Shown here one piece after another: positions 43,686 through 58,600 of a stretch of DNA of 64,000 bases. Every line of letters begins with the position of its first letter. The first letter of the stretch is position 1. The position numbers and the translations under genes were made by a program. This DNA is from Apostichopus japonicus. Taxonomy: Eukaryota > Echinodermata > Holothuroidea > Aspidochirotida > Stichopodidae. The DNA is taken from assembly GCF_037975245.1 (NCBI RefSeq), contig NC_092571.1, positions 21,129,917 through 21,193,916 of the forward strand, given 5' to 3'. Under the pieces are notes generated by a model. The model searched no databases. It saw only the letters and a list, made by a program, of their open reading frames with translations, and was not told the DNA's origin.

Positions 43686-46600
43686 ACGTCTTTTGCCGAT
43701 CTTTTACAGCAAGTGCCTACACGGGGAGCTGTAAGTATTAGTTAATCCACCTAATATCTCAGTCCATACAGTGGCGCGATGGCTTGGCGCACTGTGCGAG
43801 CTGATGATCGAGACTCTCTTTTGCATCCGTGGTTCGAACCCCGGGTGATGACGTCTTTTACAGCAAGTGCCTACACGGGGAGCTGTAAGTATTAGTTAAT
43901 CCACCTAATATCTCAGTCCATACAGTGGCGCGATGGCTTGGCGCACTGTGCGAGCTGATGATCGAGACTCTCTTTTGCATCCGTGGTTCGAACCCCGGGT
44001 GATGACGTCTTTTGCCGATCTTTTACAGCAAGTGCCTACACGGGGAGCTGTAAGTATTAGTTAATCCACCTAATATCTCAGTCCATACAGTGGCGCGATG
44101 GCTTGGCGCACTGTGCGAGCTGATGATCGAGACTCTCTTTTGCATCCGTGGTTCGAACCCCGGGTGATGACGTCTTTTGCCGATCTTTTACAGCAAGTGC
44201 CTACACGGGGAGCTGTAAGTATTAGTTAATCCACCTAATATCTCAGTCCATACAGTGGCGCGATGGCTTGGCGCACTGTGCGAGCTGATGATCGAGACTC
44301 TCTTTTGCATCCGTGGTTCGAACCCCGGGTGATGACGTCTTTTGCCGATCTTTTACAGCAAGTGCCTACACGGGGAGCTGTAAGTATTAGTTAATCCACC
44401 TAATATCTCAGTCCATACAGTGGCGCGATGGCTTGGCGCACTGTGCGAGCTGATGATCGAGACTCTCTTTTGCATCCGTGGTTCGAACCCCGGGTGATGA
44501 CGTCTTTTGCCGATCTTTTACAGCAAGTGCCTACACGGGGAGCTGTAAGTATTAGTTAATCCACCTAATATCTCAGTCCATACAGTGGCGCGATGGCTTG
44601 GCGCACTGTGCGAGCTGATGATCGAGACTCTCTTTTGCATCCGTGGTTCGAACCCCGGGTGATGACGTCTTTTGCCGATCTTTTACAGCAAGTGCCTACA
44701 CGGGGAGCTGTAAGTATTAGTTAATCCACCTAATATCTCAGTCCATACAGTGGCGCGATGGCTTGGCGCACTGTGCGAGCTGATGATCGAGACTCTCTTT
44801 TGCATCCGTGGTTCGAACCCCGGGTGATGACGTCTTTTACAGCAAGTGCCTACACGGGGAGCTGTAAGTATTAGTTAATCCACCTAATATCTCAGTCCAT
44901 ACAGTGGCGCGATGGCTTGGCGCACTGTGCGAGCTGATGATCGAGACTCTCTTTTGCATCCGTGGTTCGAACCCCGGGTGATGACGTCTTTTGCCGATCT
45001 TTTACAGCAAGTGCCTACACGGGGAGCTGTAAGTATTAGTTAATCCACCTAATATCTCAGTCCATACAGTGGCGCGATGGCTTGGCGCACTGTGCGAGCT
45101 GATGATCGAGACTCTCTTTTGCATCCGTGGTTCGAACCCCGGGTGATGACGTCTTTTGCCGATCTTTTACAGCAAGTGCCTACACGGGGAGCTGTAAGTA
45201 TTAGTTAATCCACCTAATATCTCAGTCCATACAGTGGCGCGATGGCTTGGCGCACTGTGCGAGCTGATGATCGAGACTCTCTTTTGCATCCGTGGTTCGA
45301 ACCCCGGGTGATGACGTCTTTTGCCGATCTTTTACAGCAAGTGCCTACACGGGGAGCTGTAAGTATTAGTTAATCCACCTAATATCTCAGTCCATACAGT
45401 GGCGCGATGGCTTGGCGCACTGTGCGAGCTGATGATCGAGACTCTCTTTTGCATCCGTGGTTCGAACCCCGGGTGATGACGTCTTTTACAGCAAGTGCCT
45501 ACACGGGGAGCTGTAAGTATTAGTTAATCCACCTAACATCTCAGTCCATACAGTGGCGCGATGGCTTGGCGCACTGTGCGAGCTGATGATCGAGACTCTC
45601 TTTTGCATCCGTGGTTCGAACCCCGGGTGATGACGTCTTTTGCCGATCTTTTACAGCAAGTGCCTACACGGGGAGCTGTAAGTATTAGTTAATCCACCTA
45701 ATATCTCAGTCCATACAGTGGCGCGATGGCTTGGCGCACTGTGCGAGCTGATGATCGAGACTCTCTTTTGCATCCGTGGTTCGAACCCCGGGTGATGACG
45801 TCTTTTGCCGATCTTTTACAGCAAGTGCCTACACGGGGAGCTGTAAGTATTAGTTAATCCACCTAATATCTCAGTCCATACAGTGGCGCGATGGCTTGGC
45901 GCACTGTGCGAGCAGATGATCGAGACTCTCTTTTGCATCCGTGGTTCGAACCCCGGGTGATGACGTCTTTTGCCGATCTTTTACAGCAAGTGCCTACACG
46001 GGGAGCTGTAAGTATTAGTTAATCCACCTAATATCTCAGTCCATACAGTGGCGCGATGGCTTGGCGCACTGTGCGAGCTGATGATCGAGACTCTCTTTTG
46101 CATCCGTGGTTCGAACCCCGGGTGGTGACGTCTTTTACAGCAAGTGCCTACACGGGGAGCTGTAAGTATTAGTTAATCCACCTAACATCTCAGTCCATAC
46201 AGTGGCGCGATGGCTTGGCGCACTGTGCGAGCTGATGATCGAGACTCTCTTTTGCATCCGTGGTTCGAACCCCGGGTGATGACGTCTTTTGCCGATCTTT
46301 TACAGCAAGTGCCTACACGGGGAGCTGTAAGTATTAGTTAATCCACCTAATATCTCAGTCCATACAGTGGCGCGATGGCTTGGCGCACTGTGCGAGCTGA
46401 TGATCGAGACTCTCTTTTGCATCCGTGGTTCGAACCCCGGGTGATGACGTCTTTTACAGCAAGTGCCTACACGGGGAGCTGTAAGTATTAGTTAATCCAC
46501 CTAATATCTCAGTCCATACAGTGGCGCGATGGCTTGGCGCACTGTGCGAGCTGATGATCGAGACTCTCTTTTGCATCCGTGGTTCGAACCCCGGGTGATG

Positions 46601-49600
46601 ACGTCTTTTGCCGATCTTTTACAGCAAGTGCCTACACGGGGAGCTGTAAGTATTAGTTAATCCACCTAATATCTCAGTCCATACAGTGGCGCGATGGCTT
46701 GGCGCACTGTGCGAGCTGATGATCGAGACTCTCTTTTGCATCCGTGGTTCGAACCCCGGGTGATGACGTCTTTTACAGCAAGTGCCTACACGGGGAGCTG
46801 TAAGTATTAGTTAATCCACCTAACATCTCAGTCCATACAGTGGCGCGATGGCTTGGCGCACTGTGCGAGCTGATGATCGAGACTCTCTTTTGCATCCGTG
46901 GTTCGAACCCCGGGTGATGACGTCTTTTGCCGATCTTTTACAGCAAGTGCCTACACGGGGAGCTGTAAGTATTAGTTAATCCACCTAACATCTCAGTCCA
47001 TACAGTGGCGCGATGGCTTGGCGCACTGTGCGAGCTGATGATCGAGACTCTCTTTTGCATCCGTGGTTCGAACCCCGGGTGATGACGTCTTTTGCCGATC
47101 TTTTACAGCAAGTGCCTACACGGGGAGCTGTAAGTATTAGTTAATCCACCTAATATCTCAGTCCATACAGTGGCGCGATGGCTTGGCGCACTGTGCGAGC
47201 TGATGATCGAGACTCTCTTTTGCATCCGTGGTTCGAACCCCGGGTGATGACGTCTTTTGCCGATCTTTTACAGCAAGTGCCTACACGGGGAGCTGTAAGT
47301 ATTAGTTAATCCACCTAATATCTCAGTCCATACAGTGGCGCGATGGCTTGGCGCACTGTGCGAGCTGATGATCGAGACTCTCTTTTGCATCCGTGGTTCG
47401 AACCCCGGGTGATGACGTCTTTTGCCGATCTTTTACAGCAAGTGCCTACACGGGGAGCTGTAAGTATTAGTTAATCCACCTAATATCTCAGTCCATACAG
47501 TGGCGCGATGGCTTGGCGCACTGTGCGAGCTGATGATCGAGACTCTCTTTTGCATCCGTGGTTCGAACCCCGGGTGATGACGTCTTTTGCCGATCTTTTA
47601 CAGCAAGTGCCTACACGGGGAGCTGTAAGTATTAGTTAATCCACCTAATATCTCAGTCCATACAGTGGCGCGATGGCTTGGCGCACTGTGCGAGCTGATG
47701 ATCGAGACTCTCTTTTGCATCCGTGGTTCGAACCCCGGGTGATGACGTCTTTTGCCGATCTTTTACAGCAAGTGCCTACACGGGGAGCTGTAAGTATTAG
47801 TTAATCCACCTAATATCTCAGTCCATACAGTGGCGCGATGGCTTGGCGCACTGTGCGAGCTGATGATCGAGACTCTCTTTTGCATCCGTGGTTCGAACCC
47901 CGGGTGATGACGTCTTTTGCCGATCTTTTACAGCAAGTGCCTACACGGGGAGCTGTAAGTATTAGTTAATCCACCTAATATCTCAGTCCATACAGTGGCG
48001 CGATGGCTTGGCGCACTGTGCGAGCTGATGATCGAGACTCTCTTTTGCATCCGTGGTTCGAACCCCGGGTGATGACGTCTTTTGCCGATCTTTTACAGCA
48101 AGTGCCTACACGGGGAGCTGTAAGTATTAGTTAATCCACCTAATATCTCAGTCCATACAGTGGCGCGATGGCTTGGCGCACTGTGCGAGCTGATGATCGA
48201 GACTCTCTTTTGCATCCGTGGTTCGAACCCCGGGTGATGACGTCTTTTGCCGATCTTTTACAGCAAGTGCCTACACGGGGAGCTGTAAGTATTAGTTAAT
48301 CCACCTAATATCTCAGTCCATACAGTGGCGCGATGGCTTGGCGCACTGTGCGAGCTGATGATCGAGACTCTCTTTTGCATCCGTGGTTCGAACCCCGGGT
48401 GATGACGTCTTTTACAGCAAGTGCCTACACGGGGAGCTGTAAGTATTAGTTAATCCACCTAACATCTCAGTCCATACAGTGGCGCGATGGCTTGGCGCAC
48501 TGTGCGAGCTGATGATCGAGACTCTCTTTTGCATCCGTGGTTCGAACACCGGGTGATGACGTCTTTTGCCGATCTTTTACAGCAAGTGCCTACACGGGGA
48601 GCTGTAAGTATTAGTTAATCCACCTAATATCTCAGTCCATACAGTGGCGCGATGGCTTGGCGCACTGTGCGAGCTGATGATCGAGACTCTCTTTTGCATC
48701 CGTGGTTCGAACCCCGGGTGATGACGTCTTTTGCCGATCTTTTACAGCAAGTGCCTACACGGGGAGCTGTAAGTATTAGTTAATCCACCTAATATCTCAG
48801 TCCATACAGTGGCGCGATGGCTTGGCGCACTGTGCGAGCTGATGATCGAGACTCTCTTTTGCATCCGTGGTTCGAACCCCGGGTGATGACGTCTTTTGCC
48901 GATCTTTTACAGCAAGTGCCTACACGGGGAGCTGTAAGTATTAGTTAATCCACCTAATATCTCAGTCCATACAGTGGCGCGATGGCTTGGCGCACTGTGC
49001 GAGCTGATGATCGAGACTCTCTTTTGCATCCGTGGTTCGAACCCCGGGTGATGACGTCTTTTACAGCAAGTGCCTACACGGGGAGCTGTAAGTATTAGTT
49101 AATCCACCTAACATCTCAGTCCATACAGTGGCGCGATGGCTTGGCGCACTGTGCGAGCTGATGATCGAGACTCTCTTTTGCATCCGTGGTTCGAACCCCG
49201 GGTGATGACGTCTTTTGCCGATCTTTTACAGCAAGTGCCTACACGGGGAGCTGTAAGTATTAGTTAATCCACCTAATATCTCAGTCCATACAGTGGCGCG
49301 ATGGCTTGGCGCACTGTGCGAGCTGATGATCGAGACTCTCTTTTGCATCCGTGGTTCGAACCCCGGGTGATGACGTCTTTTGCCGATCTTTTACAGCAAG
49401 TGCCTACACGGGGAGCTGTAAGTATTATTTAATCCACCTAATATCTCAGTCCATACAGTGGCGCGATGGCTTGGCGCACTGTGCGAGCTGATGATCGAGA
49501 CTCTCTTTTGCATCCGTGGTTCGAACCCCGGGTGATGACGTCTTTTACAGCAAGTGCCTACACGGGGAGCTGTAAGTATTAGTTAATCCACCTAACATCT

Positions 49601-52600
49601 CAGTCCATACAGTGGCGCGATGGCTTGGCGCACTGTGCGAGCTGATGATCGAGACTCTCTTTTGCATCCGTGGTTCGAACCCCGGGTGATGACGTCTTTT
49701 GCCGATCTTTTACAGCAAGTGCCTACACGGGGAGCTGTAAGTATTAGTTAATCCACCTAATATCTCAGTCCATACAGTGGCGCGATGGCTTGGCGCACTG
49801 TGCGAGCTGATGATCGAGACTCTCTTTTGCATCCGTGGTTCGAACCCCGGGTGATGACGTCTTTTACAGCAAGTGCCTACACGGGGAGCTGTAAGTATTA
49901 GTTAATCCACCTAATATCTCAGTCCATACAGTGGCGCGATGGCTTGGCGCACTGTGCGAGCTGATGATCGAGACTCTCTTTTGCATCCGTGGTTCGAACC
50001 CCGGGTGATGACGTCTTTTGCCGATCTTTTACAGCAAGTGCCTACACGGGGAGCTGTAAGTATTAGTTAATCCACCTAATATCTCAGTCCATACAGTGGC
50101 GCGATGGCTTGGCGCACTGTGCGAGCTGATGATCGAGACTCTCTTTTGCATCCGTGGTTCGAACCCCGGGTGATGACGTCTTTTGCCGATCTTTTACAGC
50201 AAGTGCCTACACGGGGAGCTGTAAGTATTAGTTAATCCACCTAATATCTCAGTCCATACAGTGGCGCGATGGCTTGGCGCACTGTGCGAGCTGATGATCG
50301 AGACTCTCTTTTGCATCCGTGGTTCGAACCCCGGGTGATGACGTCTTTTGCCGATCTTTTACAGCAAGTGCCTACACGGGGAGCTGTAAGTATTAGTTAA
50401 TCCACCTAATATCTCAGTCCATACAGTGGCGCGATGGCTTGGCGCACTGTGCGAGCTGATGATCGAGACTCTCTTTTGCATCCGTGGTTCGAACCCCGGG
50501 TGATGACGTCTTTTACAGCAAGTGCCTACACGGGGAGCTGTAAGTATTAGTTAATCCACCTAACATCTCAGTCCATACAGTGGCGCGATGGCTTGGCGCA
50601 CTGTGCGAGCTGATGATCGAGACTCTCTTTTGCATCCGTGGTTCGAACCCCGGGTGATGACGTCTTTTGCCGATCTTTTACAGCAAGTGCCTACACGGGG
50701 AGCTGTAAGTATTAGTTAATCCACCTAATATCTCAGTCCATACAGTGGCGCGATGGCTTGGCGCACTGTGCGAGCTGATGATCGAGACTCTCTTTTGCAT
50801 CCGTGGTTCGAACCCCGGGTGATGACGTCTTTTGCCGATCTTTTACAGCAAGTGCCTACACGGGGAGCTGTAAGTATTAGTTAATCCACCTAATATCTCA
50901 GTCCATACAGTGGCGCGATGGCTTGGCGCACTGTGCGAGCTGATGATCGAGACTCTCTTTTGCATCCGTGGTTCGAACCCCGGGTGATGACGTCTTTTGC
51001 CGATCTTTTACAGCAAGTGCCTACACGGGGAGCTGTAAGTATTAGTTAATCCACCTAATATCTCAGTCCATACAGTGGCGCGATGGCTTGGCGCACTGTG
51101 CGAGCTGATGATCGAGACTCTCTTTTGCATCCGTGGTTCGAACCCCGGGTGATGACGTCTTTTACAGCAAGTGCCTACACGGGGAGCTGTAAGTATTAGT
51201 TAATCCACCTAATATCTCAGTCCATACAGTGGCGCGATGGCTTGGCGCACTGTGCGAGCTGATGATCGAGACTCTCTTTTGCATCCGTGGTTCGAACCCC
51301 GGGTGATGACGTCTTTTGCCGATCTTTTACAGCAAGTGCCTACACGGGGAGCTGTAAGTATTAGTTAATCCACCTAATATCTCAGTCCATACAGTGGCGC
51401 GATGGCTTGGCGCACTGTGCGAGCTGATGATCGAGACTCTCTTTTGCATCCGTGGTTCGAACCCCGGGTGATGACGTCTTTTGCCGATCTTTTACAGCAA
51501 GTGCCTACACGGGGAGCTGTAAGTATTAGTTAATCCACCTAATATCTCAGTCCATACAGTGGCGCGATGGCTTGGCGCACTGTGCGAGCTGATGATCGAG
51601 ACTCTCTTTTGCATCCGTGGTTCGAACCCCGGGTGATGACGTCTTTTGCCGATCTTTTACAGCAAGTGCCTACACGGGGAGCTGTAAGTATTAGTTAATC
51701 CACCTAATATCTCAGTCCATACAGTGGCGCGATGGCTTGGCGCACTGTGCGAGCTGATGATCGAGACTCTCTTTTGCATCCGTGGTTCGAACCCCGGGTG
51801 ATGACGTCTTTTACAGCAAGTGCCTACACGGGGAGCTGTAAGTATTAGTTAATCCACCTAACATCTCAGTCCATACAGTGGCGCGATGGCTTGGCGCACT
51901 GTGCGAGCTGATGATCGAGACTCTCTTTTGCATCCGTGGTTCGAACCCCGGGTGATGACGTCTTTTGCCGATCTTTTACAGCAAGTGCCTACACGGGGAG
52001 CTGTAAGTATTAGTTAATCCACCTAATATCTCAGTCCATACAGTGGCGCGATGGCTTGGCGCACTGTGCGAGCTGATGATCGAGACTCTCTTTTGCATCC
52101 GTGGTTCGAACCCCGGGTGATGACGTCTTTTGCCGATCTTTTACAGCAAGTGCCTACACGGGGAGCTGTAAGTATTAGTTAATCCACCTAATATCTCAGT
52201 CCATACAGTGGCGCGATGGCTTGGCGCACTGTGCGAGCTGATGATCGAGACTCTCTTTTGCATCCGTGGTTCGAACCCCGGGTGATGACGTCTTTTACAG
52301 CAAGTGCCTACACGGGGAGCTGTAAGTATTAGTTAATCCACCTAACATCTCAGTCCATACAGTGGCGCGATGGCTTGGCGCACTGTGCGAGCTGATGATC
52401 GAGACTCTCTTTTGCATCCGTGGTTCGAACCCCGGGTGATGACGTCTTTTGCCGATCTTTTACAGCAAGTGCCTACACGGGGAGCTGTAAGTATTAGTTA
52501 ATCCACCTAATATCTCAGTCCATACAGTGGCGCGATGGCTTGGCGCACTGTGCGAGCTGATGATCGAGACTCTCTTTTGCATCCGTGGTTCGAACCCCGG

Positions 52601-55600
52601 GTGATGACGTCTTTTACAGCAAGTGCCTACACGGGGAGCTGTAAGTATTAGTTAATCCACCTAATATCTCAGTCCATACAGTGGCGCGATGGCTTGGCGC
52701 ACTGTGCGAGCTGATGATCGAGACTCTCTTTTGCATCCGTGGTTCGAACCCCGGGTGATGACGTCTTTTGCCGATCTTTTACAGCAAGTGCCTACACGGG
52801 GAGCTGTAAGTATTAGTTAATCCACCTAATATCTCAGTCCATACAGTGGCGCGATGGCTTGGCGCACTGTGCGAGCTGATGATCGAGACTCTCTTTTGCA
52901 TCCGTGGTTCGAACCCCGGGTGATGACGTCTTTTGCCGATCTTTTACAGCAAGTGCCTACACGGGGAGCTGTAAGTATTAGTTAATCCACCTAACATCTC
53001 AGTCCATACAGTGGCGCGATGGCTTGGCGCACTGTGCGAGCTGATGATCGAGACTCTCTTTTGCATCCGTGGTTCGAACCCCGGGTGATGACGTCTTTTG
53101 CCGATCTTTTACAGCAAGTGCCTACACGGGGAGCTGTAAGTATTAGTTAATCCACCTAATATCTCAGTCCATACAGTGGCGCGATGGCTTGGCGCACTGT
53201 GCGAGCTGATGATCGAGACTCTCTTTTGCATCCGTGGTTCGAACCCCGGGTGATGACGTCTTTTGCCGATCTTTTACAGCAAGTGCCTACACGGGGAGCT
53301 GTAAGTATTAGTTAATCCACCTAATATCTCAGTCCATACAGTGGCGCGATGGCTTGGCGCACTGTGCGAGCTGATGATCGAGACTCTCTTTTGCATCCGT
53401 GGTTCGAACCCCGGGTGATGACGTCTTTTGCCGATCTTTTACAGCAAGTGCCTACACGGGGAGCTGTAAGTATTAGTTAATCCACCTAATATCTCAGTCC
53501 ATACAGTGGCGCGATGGCTTGGCGCACTGTGCGAGCTGATGATCGAGACTCTCTTTTGCATCCGTGGTTCGAACCCCGGGTGATGACGTCTTTTACAGCA
53601 AGTGCCTACACGGGGAGCTGTAAGTATTAGTTAATCCACCTAATATCTCAGTCCATACAGTGGCGCGATGGCTTGGCGCACTGTGCGAGCTGATGATCGA
53701 GACTCTCTTTTGCATCCGTGGTTCGAACCCCGGGTGATGACGTCTTTTGCCGATCTTTTACAGCAAGTGCCTACACGGGGAGCTGTAAGTATTAGTTAAT
53801 CCACCTAATATCTCAGTCCATACAGTGGCGCGATGGCTTGGCGCACTGTGCGAGCTGATGATCGAGACTCTCTTTTGCATCCGTGGTTCGAACCCCGGGT
53901 GATGACGTCTTTTGCCGATCTTTTACAGCAAGTGCCTACACGGGGAGCTGTAAGTATTAGTTAATCCACCTAATATCTCAGTCCATACAGTGGCGCGATG
54001 GCTTGGCGCACTGTGCGAGCTGATGATCGAGACTCTCTTTTGCATCCGTGGTTCGAACCCCGGGTGATGACGTCTTTTACAGCAAGTGCCTACACGGGGA
54101 GCTGTAAGTATTAGTTAATCCACCTAACATCTCAGTCCATACAGTGGCGCGATGGCTTGGCGCACTGTGCGAGCTGATGATCGAGACTCTCTTTTGCATC
54201 CGTGGTTCGAACCCCGGGTGATGACGTCTTTTGCCGATCTTTTACAGCAAGTGCCTACACGGGGAGCTGTAAGTATTAGTTAATCCACCTAATATCTCAG
54301 TCCATACAGTGGCGCGATGGCTTGGCGCACTGTGCGAGCTGATGATCGAGACTCTCTTTTGCATCCGTGGTTCGAACCCCGGGTGATGACGTCTTTTGCC
54401 GATCTTTTACAGCAAGTGCCTACACGGGGAGCTGTAAGTATTAGTTAATCCACCTAATATCTCAGTCCATACAGTGGCGCGATGGCTTGGCGCACTGTGC
54501 GAGCTGATGATCGAGACTCTCTTTTGCATCCGTGGTTCGAACCCCGGGTGATGACGTCTTTTACAGCAAGTGCCTACACGGGGAGCTGTAAGTATTAGTT
54601 AATCCACCTAATATCTCAGTCCATACAGTGGCGCGATGGCTTGGCGCACTGTGCGAGCTGATGATCGAGACTCTCTTTTGCATCCGTGGTTCGAACCCCG
54701 GGTGATGACGTCTTTTGCCGATCTTTTACAGCAAGTGCCTACACGGGGAGCTGTAAGTATTAGTTAATCCACCTAATATCTCAGTCCATACAGTGGCGCG
54801 ATGGCTTGGCGCACTGTGCGAGCTGATGATCGAGACTCTCTTTTGCATCCGTGGTTCGAACCCCGGGTGATGACGTCTTTTGCCGATCTTTTACAGCAAG
54901 TGCCTACACGGGGAGCTGTAAGTATTAGTTAATCCACCTAATATCTCAGTCCATACAGTGGCGCGATGGCTTGGCGCACTGTGCGAGCTGATGATCGAGA
55001 CTCTCTTTTGCATCCGTGGTTCGAACCCCGGGTGATGACGTCTTTTACAGCAAGTGCCTACACGGGGAGCTGTAAGTATTAGTTAATCCACCTAACATCT
55101 CAGTCCATACAGTGGCGCGATGGCTTGGCGCACTGTGCGAGCTGATGATCGAGACTCTCTTTTGCATCCGTGGTTCGAACCCCGGGTGATGACGTCTTTT
55201 ACAGCAAGTGCCTACACGGGGAGCTGTAAGTATTAGTTAATCCACCTAACATCTCAGTCCATACAGTGGCGCGATGGCTTGGCGCACTGTGCGAGCTGAT
55301 GATCGAGACTCTCTTTTGCATCCGTTGTTCGAACCCCGGGTGATGACGTCTTTTGCCGATCTTTTACAGCAAGTGCCTACACGGGGAGCTGTAAGTATTA
55401 GTTAATCCACCTAATATCTCAGTCCATACAGTGGCGCGATGGCTTGGCGCACTGTGCGAGCTGATGATCGAGACTCTCTTTTGCATCCGTGGTTCGAACC
55501 CCGGGTGATGACGTCTTTTGCCGATCTTTTACAGCAAGTGCCTAAACGGGGAGCTGTAAGTATTAGTTAATCCACCTAATATCTCAGTCCATACAGTGGC

Positions 55601-58600
55601 GCGATGGCTTGGCGCACTGTGCGAGCTGATGATCGAGACTCTCTTTTGCATCCGTGGTTCGAACCCCGGGTGATGACGTCTTTTGCCGATCTTTTACAGC
55701 AAGTGCCTACACGGGGAGCTGTAAGTATTAGTTAATCCACCTAATATCTCAGTCCATACAGTGGTGCGATGGCTTGGCGCACTGTGCGAGCTGATGATCG
55801 AGACTCTCTTTTGCATCCGTGGTTCGAACCCCGGGTGATGACGTCTTTTACAGCAAGTGCCTACACGGGGAGCTGTAAGTATTAGTTAATCCACCTAACA
55901 TCTCAGTCCATACAGTGGCGCGATGGCTTGGCGCACTGTGCGAGCTGATGATCGAGACTCTCTTTTGCATCCGTGGTTCGAACCCCGGGTGATGACGTCT
56001 TTTGCCGATCTTTTACAGCAAGTGCCTACACGGGGAGCTGTAAGTATTAGTTAATCCACCTAATATCTCAGTCCATACAGTGGCGCGATGGCTTGGCGCA
56101 CTGTGCGAGCTGATGATCGAGACTCTCTTTTGCATCCGTGGTTCGAACCCCGGGTGATGACGTCTTTTACAGCAAGTGCCTACACGGGGAGCTGTAAGTA
56201 TTAGTTAATCCACCTAATATCTCAGTAGATACAGTGGCGCGATGGCTTGGCGCACTGTGCGAGCTGATGATCGAGACTCTCTTTTGCATCCGTGGTTCGA
56301 ACCCCGGGTGATGACGTCTTTTGCCGATCTTTTACAGCAAGTGCCTACACGGGGAGCTGTAAGTATTAGTTAATCCACCTAATATCTCAGTCCATACAGT
56401 GGCGCGATGGCTTGGCGCACTGTGCGAGCTGATGATCGAGACTCTCTTTTGCATCCGTGGTTCGAACCCCGGGTGATGACGTCTTTTGCCGATCTTTTAC
56501 AGCAAGTGCCTACACGGGGAGCTGTAAGTATTAGTTAATCCACCTAATATCTCAGTCCATACAGTGGCGCGATGGCTTGGCGCACTGTGCGAGCTGATGA
56601 TCGGGACTCTCTTTTGCATCCGTGGTTCGAACCCCGGGTGATGACGTCTTTTGCCGATCTTTTACAGCAAGTGCCTACACGGGGAGCTGTAAGTATTAGT
56701 TAATCCACCTAATATCTCAGTCCATACAGTGGCGCGATGGCTTGGCGCACTGTGCGAGCTGATGATCGAGACTCTCTTTTGCATCCGTGGTTCGAACCCC
56801 GGGTGATGACGTCTTTTACAGCAAGTGCCTACACGGGGAGCTGTAAGTATTAGTTAATCCACCTAACATCTCAGTCCATACAGTGGCGCGATGGCTTGGC
56901 GCACTGTGCGAGCTGATGATCGAGACTCTCTTTTGCATCCGTGGTTCGAACCCCGGGTGATGACGTCTTTTGCCGATCTTTTACAGCAAGTGCCTACACG
57001 GGGAGCTGTAAGTATTAGTTAATCCACCTAATATCTCAGTCCATACAGTGGCGCGATGGCTTGGCGCACTGTGCGAGCTGATGATCGAGACTCTCTTTTG
57101 CATCCGTGGTTCGAACCCCGGGTGATGACGTCTTTTACAGCAAGTGCCTACACGGGGAGCTGTAAGTATTAGTTAATCCACCTAATATCTCAGTCCATAC
57201 AGTGGCGCGATGGCTTGGCGCACTGTGCGAGCTGATGATCGAGACTCTCTTTTGCATCCGTGGTTCGAACCCCGGGTGATGACGTCTTTTGCCGATCTTT
57301 TACAGCAAGTGCCTACACGGGGAGCTGTAAGTATTAGTTAATCCACCTAATATCTCAGTCCATACAGTGGCGCGATGGCTTGGCGCACTGTGCGAGCTGA
57401 TGATCGAGACTCTCTTTTGCATCCGTGGTTCGAACCCCGGGTGATGACGTCTTTTACAGCAAGTGCCTACACGGGGAGCTGTAAGTATTAGTTAATCCAC
57501 CTAACATCTCAGTCCATACAGTGGCGCGATGGCTTGGCGCACTGTGCGAGCTGATGATCGAGACTCTCTTTTGCATCCGTGGTTCGAACCCCGGGTGATG
57601 ACGTCTTTTGCCGATCTTTTACAGCAAGTGCCTACACGGGGAGCTGTAAGTATTAGTTAATCCACCTAATATCTCAGTCCATACAGTGGCGCGATGGCTT
57701 GGCGCACTGTGCGAGCTGATGATCGAGACTCTCTTTTGCATCCGTGGTTCGAACCCCGGGTGATGACGTCTTTTACAGCAAGTGCCTACACGGGGAGCTG
57801 TAAGTATTAGTTAATCCACCTAATATCTCAGTCCATACAGTGGCGCGATGGCTTGGCGCACTGTGCGAGCTGATGATCGAGACTATCTTTTGCATCCGTG
57901 GTTCGAACCCCGGGTGATGACGTCTTTTGCCGATCTTTTACAGCAAGTGCCTACACGGGGAGCTGTAAGTATTAGTTAATCCACCTAATATCTCAGTCCA
58001 TACAGTGGCGCGATGGCTTGGCGCACTGTGCGAGCTGATGATCGAGACTCTCTTTTGCATCCGTGGTTCGAACCCCGGGTGATGACGTCTTTTACAGCAA
58101 GTGCCTACACGGGGAGCTGTAAGTATTAGTTAATCCACCTAACATCTCAGTCCATACAGTGGCGCGATGGCTTGGCGCACTGTGCGAGCTGATGATCGAG
58201 ACTCTCTTTTGCATCCGTGGTTCGAACCCCGGGTGATGACGTCTTTTGCCGATCTTTTACAGCAAGTGCCTACACGGGGAGCTGTAAGTATTAGTTAATC
58301 CACCTAATATCTCAGTCCATACAGTGGCGCGATGGCTTGGCGCACTGTGCGAGCTGATGATCGAGACTCTCTTTTGCATCCGTGGTTCGAACCCCGGGTG
58401 ATGACGTCTTTTACAGCAAGTGCCTACACGGGGAGCTGTAAGTATTAGTTAATCCACCTAATATCTCAGTCCATACAGTTGCGCGATGGCTTGGCGCACT
58501 GTGCGAGCTGATGATCGAGACTCTCTTTTGCATCCGTGGTTCGAACCCCGGGTGATGACGTCTTTTACAGCAAGTGCCTACACGGGGAGCTGTAAGTATT